Source: an uncultured Bacteroidia bacterium (GTDB lineage Bacteria; Bacteroidota; Bacteroidia; Bacteroidales; UBA932). From it: a stretch of DNA of 64,000 nucleotides. Location: positions 5,458 through 69,457 of the forward strand of contig CADCJX010000012.1 of NCBI GenBank assembly GCA_902801885.1. Reading direction: 5' to 3'. Every line of letters begins with the position of its first letter. The first letter of the stretch is position 1. Of the stretch, positions 7,732 to 15,407 are shown in pieces. The position numbers were made by a program, and so were the translations under genes. The notes beneath the pieces were generated by a model. It had not been told where the DNA came from. It searched no databases and worked only from the letters and a program-made list of their open reading frames with translations.

Positions 7732-8925
7732 ATGCCCAAACTCATCCGCGTCACGACCGTTGATCTGAGCCTCCATGTGCTGCTGGAGGGACAGCTCGGG
7801 TTCCTGAACAGGGAGTTCGAGGTGGTAGGCGTGGCTGCTGACACGGGGCTGCTGAAGGCAGTGGGGGATCGGGAAGGAATAAGGGTGATCGATGTGCCGA
7901 TGCATCGTGAGATAGCCTTATGGTCGGACATCAAGTGCCTATGCCGGCTTGTCAGGATATTTAAGAAAGAAAAGCCTTTCATCGTCCATTCCAACACTCC
8001 GAAGGGAAGCCTCCTTTCCATGATAGCGGCCAAGTTGACAAGGGTGCCGAACCGGATATATCTGGTGACTGGATTGCGGTTCCAGGGGGAGAGGGGAGCC
8101 AAGAGATGGCTTCTTAAAACCATGGAACGGATCGCCTGCTCCTGTGCGACCAAGGTCATACCGGAAGGACATGGAGTGAAGAAGACCCTCAAAGAGGAGG
8201 GAATCACCCGGAAGCCGCTTGATGTTGTGCATAACGGCAACATCAACGGAATTGAATTGGCGTATTATTCCCCTGAGGCGTGCCCAAAGTCGAGGGAAGA
8301 GATGAGGCGGGAGCTGGATCTAGGGGAGGATGATTTTGCGTTCGTGTTCATCGGGAGGATCGTGGGGGATAAGGGAATGAATGAGTTGGCGGAGATCCTT
8401 CGCTGCGCTCAGGATGACAAAGGTTGCACAGGTGATGGCAGCGGTTGTACTCAGGATGGCAAGGGGGACGCTTTGAGTGATAGGTGCAAACTGATCCTTG
8501 TGGGGCCGTTTGAGTCGGAACTGGATCCATTGGAGGGAAGGAATGAGGAGTTCTTCAGGATGAGCGGGAATGTGCGGTACGTCGGGTATCAGAGCGATGT
8601 ACGACCTTATCTGCTTGCAGCGGATGCACTTGTGTTCCCTTCGTATCGCGAGGGATTCCCGAATGTGGTGATGCAGGCCGGGGCGATGGGGCTGCCTTCG
8701 ATAGTCACCGACATAAACGGCTGCAATGAAATCATCATCGAAGGGGAGAATGGCCGTATTATCCCTCCTCGGGATAAGGAGGCGCTCGGGAATATGATGG
8801 CTTGGTTCGCTGAGCATCCTTCAGAAGTCGCCAGGATGGCCGCCAATGCCCGCGAAATGATTGCCTCCCGCTACGACCGGCAGGATGTCTGGAACGCTCT
8901 ACTGGAGATGTATAAATCACTGTAA
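7732..8925 (+). CDS. GT4 family glycosyltransferase carrying an in-frame palindromic-repeat insertion
   Basis: A 397-residue GT-B fold transferase. The N-terminal part starts MPKLIRVTTVDLSL and includes HSNTPKGSL; the donor domain has FIGRIVGDKGMNELAE, then KLILVGPF, and the EX7E-type FPSYREGFPNVVMQAGA. This pattern fits GT4 enzymes of capsule and exopolysaccharide loci. Between AEI and KLILVG lies an unusual segment of about 25 residues (starting LRCAQDDKG) rich in Gly, Asp, Cys and Gln, encoded by the repeat at 8394-8419 and sequence just after it. That site is normally a short linker, so the enzyme may tolerate the insertion. The ATG at 7732 follows the previous stop by 4 nt. Confidence 0.85.
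   Translation: MPKLIRVTTVDLSLHVLLEGQLGFLNREFEVVGVAADTGLLKAVGDREGIRVIDVPMHREIALWSDIKCLCRLVRIFKKEKPFIVHSNTPKGSLLSMIAAKLTRVPNRIYLVTGLRFQGERGAKRWLLKTMERIACSCATKVIPEGHGVKKTLKEEGITRKPLDVVHNGNINGIELAYYSPEACPKSREEMRRELDLGEDDFAFVFIGRIVGDKGMNELAEILRCAQDDKGCTGDGSGCTQDGKGDALSDRCKLILVGPFESELDPLEGRNEEFFRMSGNVRYVGYQSDVRPYLLAADALVFPSYREGFPNVVMQAGAMGLPSIVTDINGCNEIIIEGENGRIIPPRDKEALGNMMAWFAEHPSEVARMAANAREMIASRYDRQDVWNALLEMYKSL
8394..8419 (+). repeat. Short palindromic dispersed repeat, copy 1 (inside a gene)
   Basis: A 26-bp unit with arms GATCCT and AGGATGACA around the core TCGCTGCGCTC. It is read in frame as ILRCAQDDK in the GT4 gene; the opposite strand would read CHPERSEGS. A related unit is at 13139-13184 and a diverged intergenic unit at 17366-17391. 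From general familiarity, similar sequences recur in many bacterial genomes; this was not checked here. Confidence 0.7.
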
Positions 8926-8929
8926 TTAC

Positions 8930-8970
8930 ATCCACTATAATCGGTCACCGGTTTTAGTGGATGATTTTTT
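8930..8970 (+). terminator. Intrinsic terminator after the first polysaccharide gene block
   Basis: A long inverted repeat (ATCCACTA ... TAGTGGAT with an inner CGGT/ACCGG pairing, about 16 bp with two mismatches) starts 4 nt after the GT4 stop codon and is followed by a run of six T residues at 8965-8970. This has the form of a rho-independent terminator and marks the end of the upstream operon. Confidence 0.75.
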
Positions 8971-8975
8971 ATTAT

Positions 8976-8983
8976 TATATTTG
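8976..8983 (+). promoter_or_regulatory. -7 promoter box for the ATPase gene
   Basis: TATATTTG matches the Bacteroidota -7 consensus TAnnTTTG and lies 17 nt before the ATG at 9001. No clear TTG is seen at the ideal -33 spacing, so the match is partial. Confidence 0.5.
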
Positions 8984-9000
8984 CCTAAACTAAAGTAATA

Positions 9001-10133
9001 ATGAAAGACAATCCGTTCATAATCAAGGGTTACAAATCGCAGATCTGTTTTGTGATAGGGAGAAGGAGACCGAAAAGATACTGAATCTTATCCAAAATTC
9101 GGTTGACATTACACTGATTTCACCAAGAAAATTCGGCAAATCTGGACTGATTCGTCATGTTTTCAATCAGATTTCCCAGCGCAATCTCGACTACAAAACA
9201 ATCTATGTCGACATTTTTTCTACTCTGAATCTAAATGAGTTCATAAAGTCTCTCTCTGAAGCGATTCTTGAACAATTTCCTGAGAAAACGGCTATTGGAA
9301 AAAAGTTCTTCCGGCTTTTGAATTCTTTCCGACCGTTGTTTTCTATTGATCCTCTTTCGGGAAATCTTCAACTGTCGTTTCAGTTCTCTTCGACGTCCGA
9401 ACAAGAAACTTCCTTGAAGCAGATTCTTCAGTTCGTGAATAACCAAGGTTCTAAGGTCGTACTGGCAATTGATGAATTTCAGCAGATTGTTTATTATCCT
9501 GAAAAGAACGTCGAAGCTTTGCTCCGTGAGCAAGTTCAGAACATGCACAATACCAGGTTTATCTTTTGTGGCAGTAAGTCCTCGATGATGAGAGAGATAT
9601 TCGCTGACGCTAAGCGCCCATTCTTTTCCAGTACCCGACAGATAGAAATTGGCAAGATTGACAGTGATCCTTATGCTAAGTTCATTCTTGATAAATTCAC
9701 ATCTGCCGGCCGAGCCATTGACGAAGAATCAGTTGCCTTCATCCTGATGTGGACAAAGAGACATACATACTACACACAAGTTCTTTGTAATGAATTATTT
9801 GCTACTGGAAAAAAGAACATCTCCATTAAAGATGTCCATAAAGTGTGTGACGAAGTCTTAGAGGAGAATGAATCTACTTACATGCAGTATAGGGCACTGC
9901 TGACACAGCAGCAATGGCGCTTTTTGATTGGCCTGGCTAAAGAAGATGAAGTTTTTCAGGTTTATTCCTCAGGCTTTGTGTCAAAGTATAAAATCGGAAA
10001 TTCCACAACCTCTGCCAGAGCTGCGGAATCATTGGTAGATAAAGAGTTGGTGCTTAAGACAATATATAAAGATAAAACTAGCTATCAAGTTTATGATCCT
10101 TTTTTCTCTCGGTGGTTAGCTAGGGAATATTGA
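9001..10133 (+). pseudogene. ATPase_2-family AAA ATPase broken by a single-base frameshift
   Basis: The ATG at 9001 opens a frame reading MKDNPFIIKGYKS and then hits a stop at 9082-9084. From GAT at 9042 the -1 frame stays open to 10133 and reads DLFCDREKETEKIL, then the Walker A-like SPRKFGKSGL, Walker B LAIDEFQQI, and a C-terminal winged-helix-like part. Adding one C near 9040 restores a continuous protein of about 377 residues (KSPDLFCDRE), as expected for the archaeal-type ATPase (ATPase_2) family found across Bacteroidales. It is either a decaying gene or a sequencing error; the rest of the frame shows no other damage. It has its own promoter box and is more AT-rich than the following genes. 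Function of the family is unknown. Confidence 0.8.
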
Positions 10134-10134
10134 T

Positions 10135-10725
10135 ATGTACAAATTTGCACACTTTCTAAGGGATCATCTGCCGTTCATCTGGGACTTCTTGGACTGGATG
10201 AATGGAGTGCTTTTTACATGGCTGTACGGCAGGAAGATGAAGGCTTTGCCGGGGCTCCTTGAAGCGGTGGCAGGGGAGTATAAGATCGTCGAAATGTCAT
10301 CTATCCAAGCAACTGATCTGGAGAGGTTTTTCGCTGCTCAGCCGGAGGAAAGCTTCAAGTTCTTCAAGCCTCATGGATTCGACGCAAAATCCCTCCGTAA
10401 ACTACAGCGGAACAGGGCTTTTCTTGCTTACATAGTGAAATATGACAACTCCCCAGTTGGATACTTTTTCCTGCGCAGTTTCTTCTTCGGGAAAGCGTAT
10501 CTGGGTAAGATGGTTGACCACGATCATCAGGGAAAAGGGATCGGCAAGATGATGTGCCTCTGCGCCATGGACATCGCGTCGACCCTTGGTCTCAGGATGT
10601 TCGAGACTATCTCGAAAGACAATCCTTCCTCTTTGTACTCTACTCAGAATGTGCTCGAGACAAGAATAGACGAGGAAATGCCTGACAATTATCTTATGAT
10701 CGAAGACCTTAGGAGGAAAGAATAA
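10135..10725 (+). CDS. GNAT-fold N-acetyltransferase
   Basis: A 196-residue protein whose central part holds the acetyl-CoA pyrophosphate loop of GNAT enzymes: VDHDHQGKGIGKMM near residues 126-139 (pattern Q-x-x-G-x-G/A). The preceding strand AYIVKYDNSPVGYFFL also fits. The first 35 residues are hydrophobic and aromatic and may bind the membrane. Its stop overlaps the start of the initiating sugar transferase (TAATG). With the DegT aminotransferase and CapD-type dehydratase downstream, acetylation of a 4-amino sugar (as WecD and PseH do in other species) is a reasonable inference, not shown directly. Confidence 0.8.
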   Translation: MYKFAHFLRDHLPFIWDFLDWMNGVLFTWLYGRKMKALPGLLEAVAGEYKIVEMSSIQATDLERFFAAQPEESFKFFKPHGFDAKSLRKLQRNRAFLAYIVKYDNSPVGYFFLRSFFFGKAYLGKMVDHDHQGKGIGKMMCLCAMDIASTLGLRMFETISKDNPSSLYSTQNVLETRIDEEMPDNYLMIEDLRRKE

Positions 10726-11360
10726 TGTGGCTTAAATGGTTGTTTGACAGATTCGTCGCCCTGATCGGACTTATCTTTCTGAGTCCGGTGCTCCTTGTCG
10801 TGGCCGTTCTCGTTGCCGTCAAGACGCCAGGCGGCCCAGTCATATTCAGTCAGAAACGAGTCGGCAAAGACGGCAAGTTGTTCACGATAAGGAAGTTCAG
10901 GACGATGGCCGCGAACCATGGCGGCTCATCAGTCTCGGTGGCAGGGGAGTCAAGGATCACCACTCTGGGCGCGAAATTGCGCCACTACAAGCTTGATGAG
11001 CTTCCGGAGCTATGGAACGTCCTCAAGGGCGATATGAGTTTTGTCGGCCCGCGGCCTGATGTTCCTGGCTACGCTGACCAGCTCAAAGGAGAGGATAGGG
11101 AAGTGCTCAAACTACGTCCTGGAATAACCGGTCCTGCCACTCTTAAGTACCGTGACGAGGAAGACCTCCTTGCCAGGGTCGTAAAAGAAGGGATCGATGG
11201 CTACACCGATCCCGTGAAATACAATGACGAAGTCATCTTCCCTGACAAGGTCCGTCTTAACCGGTTCTACCTGAACCACTATTCTTTCTGGTCAGACATC
11301 AAGATGCTTTTCGCAACCGTCCTTGGCCGCCGTATCGACTACGCCGGCGAACGGATCTAA
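10725..11360 (+). CDS. Initiating phosphosugar transferase (PglC/WcfS-like, bacterial sugar transferase family)
   Basis: A 211-residue monotopic transferase that would move a sugar 1-phosphate from a UDP-sugar to undecaprenyl phosphate, starting repeat-unit synthesis at the inner membrane. The N-terminal hydrophobic re-entrant helix covers about residues 8-33. Family motifs follow in order: PVIFSQKRVGKDGKLFTIRK, KFRTM, LDELPELWNVLKGDMSFVGPRP and LRPGITGPA. The short length, without extra N-terminal helices, matches the PglC-type rather than the WcaJ/WbaP type. Translation is probably coupled to the GNAT gene. Its end overlaps the convergent sulfatase by 4 nt. Confidence 0.92.
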   Translation: MWLKWLFDRFVALIGLIFLSPVLLVVAVLVAVKTPGGPVIFSQKRVGKDGKLFTIRKFRTMAANHGGSSVSVAGESRITTLGAKLRHYKLDELPELWNVLKGDMSFVGPRPDVPGYADQLKGEDREVLKLRPGITGPATLKYRDEEDLLARVVKEGIDGYTDPVKYNDEVIFPDKVRLNRFYLNHYSFWSDIKMLFATVLGRRIDYAGERI

Positions 11361-12946
11361 TATTCATCCACCTTTAATTCTACCCTGAACTTATCCAACT
11401 GCTTCTGGAGCCTGCTTATGCGGCGGGCATAGCGACCCTCAGCGATGCAGTTGTGCATCTCCTGCGGATCCTTCCTGAGATCATAGAATTCGTTGTAATC
11501 TCCGTTTTCTCCACCATAGAAATGAATAAGCTTGAAGCGCTTGTCGGACACGCCGTCATGCTTCAGGACGTTGTGCTCCGACGGCAGGTCGTAGTAGTGG
11601 TAGTACATGTACTTCCTCCACCGCAGCGGCTGTCTTCCTGAATGCTTGATGACCGGCATGAGTGACCTTCCGGACATCTCTTCTGGTTTGTCCACGCCGG
11701 CAACGTCCAGGTAGGTCGGGGCAAAGTCCAGATTCTGGACAAAGGCATTTGACACAAGACCGCCCTTCCCTCCAGGATAGCGGATGATGAGGGGAGTCCT
11801 GAATGACTCTTCGTACATGAACCTCTTGTCGAACCATCCGTGCTCTCCCATGTAGAAGCCCTGGTCGGAAGTGTAGACCACGATCGTGTTGTCCGCAAGT
11901 CCGTGGGTGTCAAGATATTCGAGGATCTCGCCGACCGAATCGTCCACGGAGCGGATGCATCTCAGGTAATCCCTTACATATCGCTGGAACTTCCATTCGA
12001 GGAGTTCCTTCCCCTCGAGATTGCTCTCCAGGAAAGCCAGGTTCCTAGGCCCGTAGGCGGCCTCCCACTTGGCCCTGGAGACTGAATCCATCCTGTTGAG
12101 TCCGTTCAGCAAAGCCCTTTTGGGATGCGGGGCTCCGGTGGGCTCCACGTCCAGTTCTTCCACTTTCAGGTCATAGATCAGGGTCATGTCCTTGTCGACC
12201 GTCATTTTTTGGACATGCGCGGCCTCTCCCTTGTCTGACCATGTGTCATAGTAATTGTCCGGGATGGGGAAGGTGACATCTTCGTAGAGGTCGAGGTATT
12301 TGGTTGAAGGCATCCAGTTGCGGTGCGGTGCCTTGTGATGGACGTAGAGGCAGAAAGGCTTGTCTGGGTCCCTTTGCTCCAGGAAATCTATTGCATGGGC
12401 CGTGACTCTTTCGGTTGCATAGCCTTCTTCCGGGAGATACTGTCCGCCGGAAAGGTGACTCTTGAAAGTAGGGGTGTAGTATTCGCCCTGGCCGCGGAGC
12501 ACATAGAACCAGTCGAAGCCCTTTGGCTCGCATTGCATGTGCCATTTGCCGACGATCGCGGTCTGGTAGCCGGCATCGCGCAGAAGTTCCGAGACGAAGG
12601 TGACCGTAGTGTCAATTCCTTTGCCGAGTGTACGCTGGCCGTTTTGGTGGCTGTAGAGTCCGGTCATCAGGCAGGCGCGGCTGGGAGTCGAAAGGGAATT
12701 CTCGACATAGGCTTTGTCGAACCTGATCCCTTCACTGGCAAGGCGGTCCATGTTGGGCGTGGGAGCCTGGCGGCTGAGAGGGTGACCATAGGCACTGAGA
12801 GCCTGGTAGGAGTGGTCATCCGTCATGATGTGGATGATGTTCATCCTTTTCGGAGCATCTTTCTGCTGGGCAGCTGCCATAGGAGCCAGAGCCGGCAGTG
12901 CGGCCAGAAGGAGGCCGTAGGGAATAGGGTTCGGTAGGTGTTCCAT
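11357..12946 (-). CDS. Exported Ser-type S1 sulfatase
   Basis: A 529-residue sulfatase. The signature STPSRACLMTG (about residues 86-96) carries Ser at the position converted to formylglycine, so an anaerobic sulfatase-maturating enzyme (anSME) would be needed; none is in this window. The metal site MTDDHSYQALSAYG is close to the N-terminus, and HGWFDKRFMYEESFRTPLIIRYPG is typical of the family. A signal peptide (residues 1-25, ending AAAQ) is seen from the ATG at 12946, chosen over an upstream in-frame start that would give 28 unlikely residues. It faces the polysaccharide genes from the other strand. The desulfated substrate is unknown. Confidence 0.9.
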   Translation of the reverse strand: MEHLPNPIPYGLLLAALPALAPMAAAQQKDAPKRMNIIHIMTDDHSYQALSAYGHPLSRQAPTPNMDRLASEGIRFDKAYVENSLSTPSRACLMTGLYSHQNGQRTLGKGIDTTVTFVSELLRDAGYQTAIVGKWHMQCEPKGFDWFYVLRGQGEYYTPTFKSHLSGGQYLPEEGYATERVTAHAIDFLEQRDPDKPFCLYVHHKAPHRNWMPSTKYLDLYEDVTFPIPDNYYDTWSDKGEAAHVQKMTVDKDMTLIYDLKVEELDVEPTGAPHPKRALLNGLNRMDSVSRAKWEAAYGPRNLAFLESNLEGKELLEWKFQRYVRDYLRCIRSVDDSVGEILEYLDTHGLADNTIVVYTSDQGFYMGEHGWFDKRFMYEESFRTPLIIRYPGGKGGLVSNAFVQNLDFAPTYLDVAGVDKPEEMSGRSLMPVIKHSGRQPLRWRKYMYYHYYDLPSEHNVLKHDGVSDKRFKLIHFYGGENGDYNEFYDLRKDPQEMHNCIAEGRYARRISRLQKQLDKFRVELKVDEY

Positions 12947-12969
12947 GGTGTTGAAAATGTGGTGTAACA

Positions 12970-12977
12970 CAAATATA
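12970..12977 (-). promoter_or_regulatory. -7 promoter box for the sulfatase gene
   Basis: On the minus strand TATATTTG matches TAnnTTTG and lies 23 nt before the chosen ATG at 12946, which supports that start. No -33 element is clear. Confidence 0.45.
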
Positions 12978-12982
12978 AATAT

Positions 12983-12990
12983 TATCTTTG
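12983..12990 (+). promoter_or_regulatory. -7 promoter box for the DegT aminotransferase gene
   Basis: TATCTTTG matches the consensus and ends only 4 nt before the ATG at 12995, so the transcript may begin at or next to the start codon. It is divergent from the sulfatase promoter box 5 nt away. Confidence 0.5.
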
Positions 12991-12994
12991 TAAT

Positions 12995-14278
12995 ATGAAT
13001 AATAAAAGAATATACCTCTGTCTCGCTCATATGAGCGGCAACGAGATGAAATATATCCAGGAGGCGTTTGACACCAATTGGGTTGTGCCGCTCGGGCCGA
13101 ATGTCAATGCGTTCGAGGAAGAGTTGAAGAGGTTCGTTGATCCTTCGGCTGCGCTAGATCCTTCGGCTGCGCATCAGGATGACAGGGAAGTGGTGGCGCT
13201 GAGTTCGGGGACGGCGGCGGTTCATCTTGCTTTGATCGCTTGCGGAGTGGGACCCGGCGACGAGGTTATGGTGCAAAGTTTCACTTTCTGCGCTTCGTCT
13301 CATCCTGTTACCTACTTGGGAGCGACCCCGGTGTTCGTCGATTCTGAACCTGATTCATGGAATATCGATCCCGACCTGCTGGACAAAGCCATCGCAGACC
13401 GCATCGAGAAGACCGGCCGCAAGCCCAAGGCCATCATTCCCGTGGCCTTGTACGGAATGCCATACCGGATCGACAGGATCATGGAGATTGGATGCAAGTA
13501 CGGCATCCCCGTCATCGAAGATGCAGCAGAGGGCTTCGGAAGCCGTTTTGAAGGCCAAATCCTGGGGACTTTCGGGGAATATGGCATCTTGAGTTTCAAT
13601 GGAAACAAGATGATTACGACCTCCGGCGGTGGAGCTCTGATCTGCCCCAGTCTGGAAGCCAAGAACAAGATCATGTGGTACGCCACCCAAGCCAGGGAAG
13701 GCTATCCATACTATCAGCACGAGGCGATAGGCTACAACTATCGTCTTTCCAACATCTGCGCCGGTATCGGCCGTGGCCAGATGACGGTTCTCGAGGACCA
13801 TCTGGCTCATCATCGCCATGTCCAGAAGATGTACGAGGATCTTCTGGCTGATGTCAAGGGATTGCATGTCCATGGCCAGGAAGATCCTCGTTTCGATTCG
13901 AATTTCTGGCTCTGCACCCTGACTCTTGATGAGGATTTGAAGATCAAAGGACAGGAGAGGGCGTATGCTGAGGCGATTACCAAAGCAATAGGCGGCGCGG
14001 CGGGTGTTATCCATGCCGGAGGAGGAGTCCACACCGACTGCGAACCGAACGCCAATGTCGAAGCGATCAGGATGTTCCTTGATGAGGCCGGAATCGAGGC
14101 CAGGCCGCTCTGGAAACCTATGCATAAGCAGCCTGTCTACAAGGATTCTCCCGCCTATGTCAACGGCGTTTCTGTAGGTGTATTCAAAAAAGGCCTATGT
14201 CTTCCTGCTGGCCCTTGCGTTACCGAAGACGATGTCCGCTACATCGCAGGAAAGATAAAAGAGGCAATTGATTGCTGA
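12995..14278 (+). CDS. DegT/DnrJ/EryC1/StrS aminotransferase (PglE/WcfR-like)
   Basis: A 427-residue PLP enzyme of the sugar aminotransferase family. VALSSGTAAVHLALIACGVGPGDEV, FVDSEPDSWNIDP and the PLP-lysine block SFNGNKMITTSGGGAL (Lys near residue 205) are diagnostic. These enzymes aminate UDP-4-keto-6-deoxy sugars; PglE and WcfR are known examples. The substrate is probably the product of the CapD-type dehydratase at 15408. Near residues 49-64 the protein holds a repeated peptide DPSAAL/DPSAAH then QDDR, which comes from a palindromic repeat (13139-13184) inserted in frame where homologues have a short connection. The ATG at 12995 is kept because IYLCLAHMSGNE looks like the conserved start. 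Confidence 0.9.
   Translation: MNNKRIYLCLAHMSGNEMKYIQEAFDTNWVVPLGPNVNAFEEELKRFVDPSAALDPSAAHQDDREVVALSSGTAAVHLALIACGVGPGDEVMVQSFTFCASSHPVTYLGATPVFVDSEPDSWNIDPDLLDKAIADRIEKTGRKPKAIIPVALYGMPYRIDRIMEIGCKYGIPVIEDAAEGFGSRFEGQILGTFGEYGILSFNGNKMITTSGGGALICPSLEAKNKIMWYATQAREGYPYYQHEAIGYNYRLSNICAGIGRGQMTVLEDHLAHHRHVQKMYEDLLADVKGLHVHGQEDPRFDSNFWLCTLTLDEDLKIKGQERAYAEAITKAIGGAAGVIHAGGGVHTDCEPNANVEAIRMFLDEAGIEARPLWKPMHKQPVYKDSPAYVNGVSVGVFKKGLCLPAGPCVTEDDVRYIAGKIKEAIDC
13139..13184 (+). repeat. Short palindromic dispersed repeat, copy 2 (inside a gene, with an 18-nt tandem duplication)
   Basis: The unit GATCCTTCGGCTGCGC occurs at 13139-13154 and again at 13157-13172 (period 18 nt, six codons), followed by ATCAGGATGACA. 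The arms match those of copy 1 at 8394. The frame is kept, adding about 15 residues to the aminotransferase. Confidence 0.7.
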
Positions 14279-14283
14279 ATCTG

Positions 14284-15366
14284 ATGGACAACCGCACTGG
14301 ACTTTTCTGCTCCCTCCTGAAGGCCGGGCTCTGGAATGAGACTCTTGACATCCATCTCGATAAAGACGAATTCAAGAGTGTCTGGAACGATGCGACCCGT
14401 CAGGTCACCAGGGGACTGATAGCAAGTGCGCTGGTTTCATCCAATGCCGTACCTCCAAAGGTGGTCGACCGCCTTCAGGACCAACTGCTGAAGATCGCCG
14501 GAGAAAACCTGAAGATGGGGAATGTACTCGCCCAGTCCGTCGGGGCTCTTCGCAGGGAAGGGATAGACCCGGTCCTTTTGAAAGGTCATGGTGTCGCATC
14601 ATTCTATAAGGTTCCAATGCTCCGTGAAAGCGGAGACATCGACCTCTACGTAGGTCAAGTGAACTACCGGAAAGCATTCGACACACTTGTTGCCATGACG
14701 GAGGCTCCGGAATCATTTGAATTCGAGGAACACAGCAAGCATTCCCATGTGGAGATCAATGGCATAACCGTAGAACTTCACCGGTTCTGCGAGGTCCTCC
14801 CGAGGAGATACGACCGCTTCTTCCAAGATGTGGCCCTCAAAGGATTGTCAACAGGGCTTGACCATGTCGCATTAGAAGACATCACGGTCAATACGCCTGA
14901 GCCCACATTCAATGCTTTCTTCCTGTTCAACCACCTTTGGCGTCATTTCGTGACGGAAGGCGTAGGATTGCGGCAGGTTTGCGACTGGACAATGTTCCTT
15001 CATGCCAAGGCCGGTGAAATCGACCGCAGCAGGCTTGAATCCATCATTCGCTCTCTCGACCTGCTGAAAGCATGGCAGGTTTTCGGCCGCGTGGCTGTGG
15101 ATGTCCTGGGCCTCCCTTTCGAAGAGATGCCTTTCGACGAGCCATCATATTCCTCTAAGGTCCCCGGACTGGTGGCCATGATGATCAAGGAAGGTAATTT
15201 CGGACATGAAAGGGAGGACTGGTGGACTGTACCACGGGAGTCTTTCTTCGACAATGTTCATGTCTTCTTCATGATTGCGCAGCGCTATTTTGGCCTTGTT
15301 CCGTCTTTCGGCAGTGTCGTTGTCCATGAATATCTTGACCGGATGCGCAGGAAGTTCTTAGGATAG
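14284..15366 (+). CDS. Nucleotidyltransferase-fold protein (NTP_transf_5 type), function unknown
   Basis: A 360-residue protein. The segment DPVLLKGHGVASFYKVPMLR followed by ESGDIDLYVG near residue 115 has the G-D-I-D-L pattern of the nucleotidyltransferase fold (metal aspartates), as in the NTP_transf_5 family. Members are common in polysaccharide loci of Bacteroidales, but their reaction is not established. A second block, HSHVEINGITVELHRF, also fits the family. It begins 5 nt after the aminotransferase stop; the ATG at 14284 was taken over an overlapping TTG at 14272. No signal peptide or membrane helix is seen. Confidence 0.75.
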   Translation: MDNRTGLFCSLLKAGLWNETLDIHLDKDEFKSVWNDATRQVTRGLIASALVSSNAVPPKVVDRLQDQLLKIAGENLKMGNVLAQSVGALRREGIDPVLLKGHGVASFYKVPMLRESGDIDLYVGQVNYRKAFDTLVAMTEAPESFEFEEHSKHSHVEINGITVELHRFCEVLPRRYDRFFQDVALKGLSTGLDHVALEDITVNTPEPTFNAFFLFNHLWRHFVTEGVGLRQVCDWTMFLHAKAGEIDRSRLESIIRSLDLLKAWQVFGRVAVDVLGLPFEEMPFDEPSYSSKVPGLVAMMIKEGNFGHEREDWWTVPRESFFDNVHVFFMIAQRYFGLVPSFGSVVVHEYLDRMRRKFLG

Positions 15367-15388
15367 GGAATAATTGGATTTTATTTAT

Positions 15389-15396
15389 TAACTTTG
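15389..15396 (+). promoter_or_regulatory. -7 promoter box for the CapD-type dehydratase gene
   Basis: TAACTTTG matches TAnnTTTG and lies 11 nt before the ATG at 15408, in the 41-nt gap after the nucleotidyltransferase gene. No good -33 element is seen. Confidence 0.4.
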
Positions 15397-15407
15397 ACAA
15401 ACAACTT

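Noticed and set aside
8348-8530. Minus-strand frame with CHPERSEGS peptide
   Set aside because: It is the complementary reading of the palindromic repeat in the GT4 gene and not a gene; it was used only as a sign of the repeat.
13355-14125. Minus-strand open frame of 256 codons
   Set aside because: It is antisense to the DegT aminotransferase, which has clear PLP motifs; no promoter or domain is seen on the minus strand.
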